Of a DNA stretch of 64,000 nt, positions 62,797 through 64,000 are shown in pieces (position 1 is the stretch's first letter; each line of letters opens with the position of its first letter). The stretch spans positions 868,001 to 932,000 of the forward strand of contig NZ_CP107902.1 of assembly GCF_036013935.1 (NCBI RefSeq). The letters run 5' to 3'. The notes under the pieces were generated by a model, which worked only from the letters and a program-made list of their open reading frames with translations, had not been told where the DNA came from and did not search any database. The position numbers were made by a program, and so were the translations under genes. The stretch comes from Streptomyces sp. NBC_00461 (GTDB lineage: Bacteria; Actinomycetota; Actinomycetes; Streptomycetales; Streptomycetaceae).

Positions 62797-63949
62797 TCAA
62801 CAATCAACTACCGTCAGGGAGTTGGAGGCGGTGTTGGTGACCCACGCGCGGTGTCCGTCGGCGAAGACGGCGACCCCATGCGGCACGCTCCCGACCGGGA
62901 TCGGGTCCCCCGGGAGGCCGAGAACGGCGGTGCCGACCTGCCAGAGACCCGACAGAGGGAAGGGTGACGAGCAGGCGGCTCCCGTCGGGGGTGACGGCAA
63001 GCCACCGCGGTGTGCTGGGCAGTGCCACCCGGGCGGTCACCGTGAGGGTGGTCGCATCGACGACGAGAATCGCGTCGGCGCCGGCGTCCGCCACGTCCAG
63101 ACGCCGGCTGTCGCGTGCGCTGGCCACGTCGAACGCTCCTGTGGCGAGGGCGACCGGTGCGCCGGTCATCGTGCCGGTCGCGGTGTCGATCACGGCGAGA
63201 GTGCCGCCGGCGGAGTCGGCCACGTATACGCGGGTGCCGTCGGGCACCACGGCGAGGCCCATGGGCGCACCGCCCACCTGGACGGGCGGGCCGACGGCCG
63301 GAGTGGGTCCGGCCATGTCGACGGCGCGGACGGTCCCGGCGGCGGAGTCGGCGGCGGAGTCGGCGACGTAAAGACGCTTCTCGTCGGGTGTCAACGCCAG
63401 CGCGCCGGGCTGGCCGCCGACCGGGATCGGCGCGCCCGTCACCGTGTTGGACGCGGTGTCGACGGCCGTGACCGTGCCCGCGTCGGGCTGCGCCACGTAG
63501 AACAGGCGGCGCGTCGGGGAGAAGACGATTGCCGTCGGCCTGCTGCCCACCGCGATTGTGGTGTGCGTGTCGACCACTGATACGCCCCCGTCGTCGATGC
63601 TGGTGACGTAGGCGTACCGGCCGTCTGGTGAGAGGGCCACGGCCGACGGAGAGCGGCCGACAGGGAACCTCTCGACCACAGCGCCGGTCCGGGCGGCGAG
63701 CGTAGCCGATGCGTGGCGTCCCACCCGCTCGTCCAAGGCTGCCACGAGGGGCCGGGGTCCGACCCGGAACGGACTTCCCACGATCGTGAGGGAGTTGGCG
63801 TCGATGACCGTCACGTTGTCGGCGTCGCTGCAGGTGACGTAGACGAGCCGGCGGGGGGCGCTCCGACCATGGGCCGAGGGGAATGAGGGCGGTGCTCGAG
63901 GTCGGCACGTCTTCAGGATGAAACCGGGCCGTCGGCTCTGCAATCTCAC
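62797..63949 (-). pseudogene. Shorter YVTN-type beta-propeller gene, frameshifted near its end
   Basis: Open from an ATG at 63949. It starts with a basic, non-repeat leader (MRLQSRRPGFILKTCRPRAP), then about eight YVTN-type repeats (RRLVYVTCSDADNVTVIDAN; KRLYVADSAADSAAGTVRAV). Near 62950 the frame is lost, and the proper ending (GDPIPVGSVPHGVAVFADGH, LTVVDC, TGA at 62797) lies in another frame. Its end resembles the relic at 57232. The gene for protein B follows after 12 bp. The leader may be partly artefactual. Confidence 0.72.
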
Positions 63950-63981
63950 AGGTTCACCACGTCCTCAATGGTCTACGAGCG

Positions 63982-64000
63982 TCAAAGGTCCACGAGAGTC
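63982..64000 (-). CDS. C-terminus of a further beta-propeller gene at the window edge
   Basis: The minus strand ends ACTCTCGTGGACCTTTGA, coding TLVDL-stop, which parallels the SLSVVDL-stop ending of proteins A and B. Only six codons are inside the window, so the call rests on this short match and its position at the head of the array. Confidence 0.4.

Noticed and set aside
54549..63949. CRISPR or non-coding tandem repeat array
   Set aside because: The period of about 126 bases is a coding repeat of a propeller protein, without constant direct repeats and unique spacers.
1..64000. tRNA, rRNA, riboswitch or replication origin
   Set aside because: None was recognised by eye; absence cannot be proven without a covariance-model search.

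Overview
The window is very GC-rich DNA with many GTG starts, long spurious open frames on the opposite strand of real genes, and gene families typical of Streptomyces or a close relative: SpoIIE-type phosphatases with PAS/GAF sensors, a MmyB-type XRE regulator, a lysine-tailed Ku, DUF6233 and an F420/deazaflavin-dependent reductase. The density of insertion sequences (IS5/IS112-like, ISAs1, IS1182, ISAzo13, IS701, IS982, IS630, IS1380), a serine-recombinase element, a group II intron and a tyrosine recombinase suggests a chromosome arm or a large linear plasmid. No rRNA or tRNA gene or CRISPR array was recognised.

Layout. 1-4.5 kb: glycerol facilitator (cut by the window edge), glycerol kinase and a zinc dehydrogenase of the formaldehyde dehydrogenase type. 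4.7-10.7 kb: an IS112-like element, then an ISAs1-bounded composite transposon (5744-10467). It carries four co-directional genes (deazaflavin reductase, cupin, alpha/beta hydrolase, XRE regulator), sits inside an older IS5-type transposase remnant, and is flanked by a perfect 10-bp duplication. 10.8-13.4 kb: a less GC-rich membrane-protein gene and a second IS112-like copy. 13.7-17.6 kb: an in-frame chimera of cytochrome oxidase subunit I and the C-terminal half of a P-type ATPase, with two TAG codons, followed by two translationally coupled TrkA-type genes.

17.7-34.2 kb is the best-preserved part. It holds a PAS-PAS-GAF-PP2C-HATPase protein whose PP2C metal ligands look lost, then a membrane PP2C phosphatase that keeps them. 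After these come DUF2231, a GH15 glucoamylase-like enzyme, a VOC protein, two DUF488 genes, a cyclic-nucleotide-binding protein, FolE overlapping a RibD-C reductase, a ferredoxin with a Cys-containing HTH regulator, a hemerythrin-like/DUF2249 protein with two cupins nearby, and a family 5 uracil-DNA glycosylase. Many neighbours overlap by a few bases, so small operons are likely; a stress, redox or dormancy role is an inference.

34.4-41.1 kb is a nested graveyard. An IS1182 transposase is split by a serine-recombinase element whose removal restores its frame. A complete ISAzo13 element sits at the IS1182/EcsC boundary, and a complete IS5-family element with TTA duplication sits at the EcsC/IS701 boundary. 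41.2-54.5 kb is an accessory region of small genes and broken ones: SRPBCC, esterase, HNH, IS982, MerR with its palindromic operator, GNAT, DUF6233, Ku, tyrosine recombinase and several unknown proteins.

54.5-64 kb (minus strand) is an array of very large YVTN beta-propeller genes: two nearly complete ones (868 and 891 codons), a shorter one with a frameshift, a C-terminal relic, and the end of another at the window edge. The two large genes share an exact 919-bp 3' block while their upstream parts are diverged. Between them lies an IS1380 relic interrupted by a group II intron whose ends and domain V can be placed from sequence.

Single-base frameshifts, several at homopolymers, are frequent across the accessory parts. 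Some may be sequencing errors; others fit mobile-element decay.
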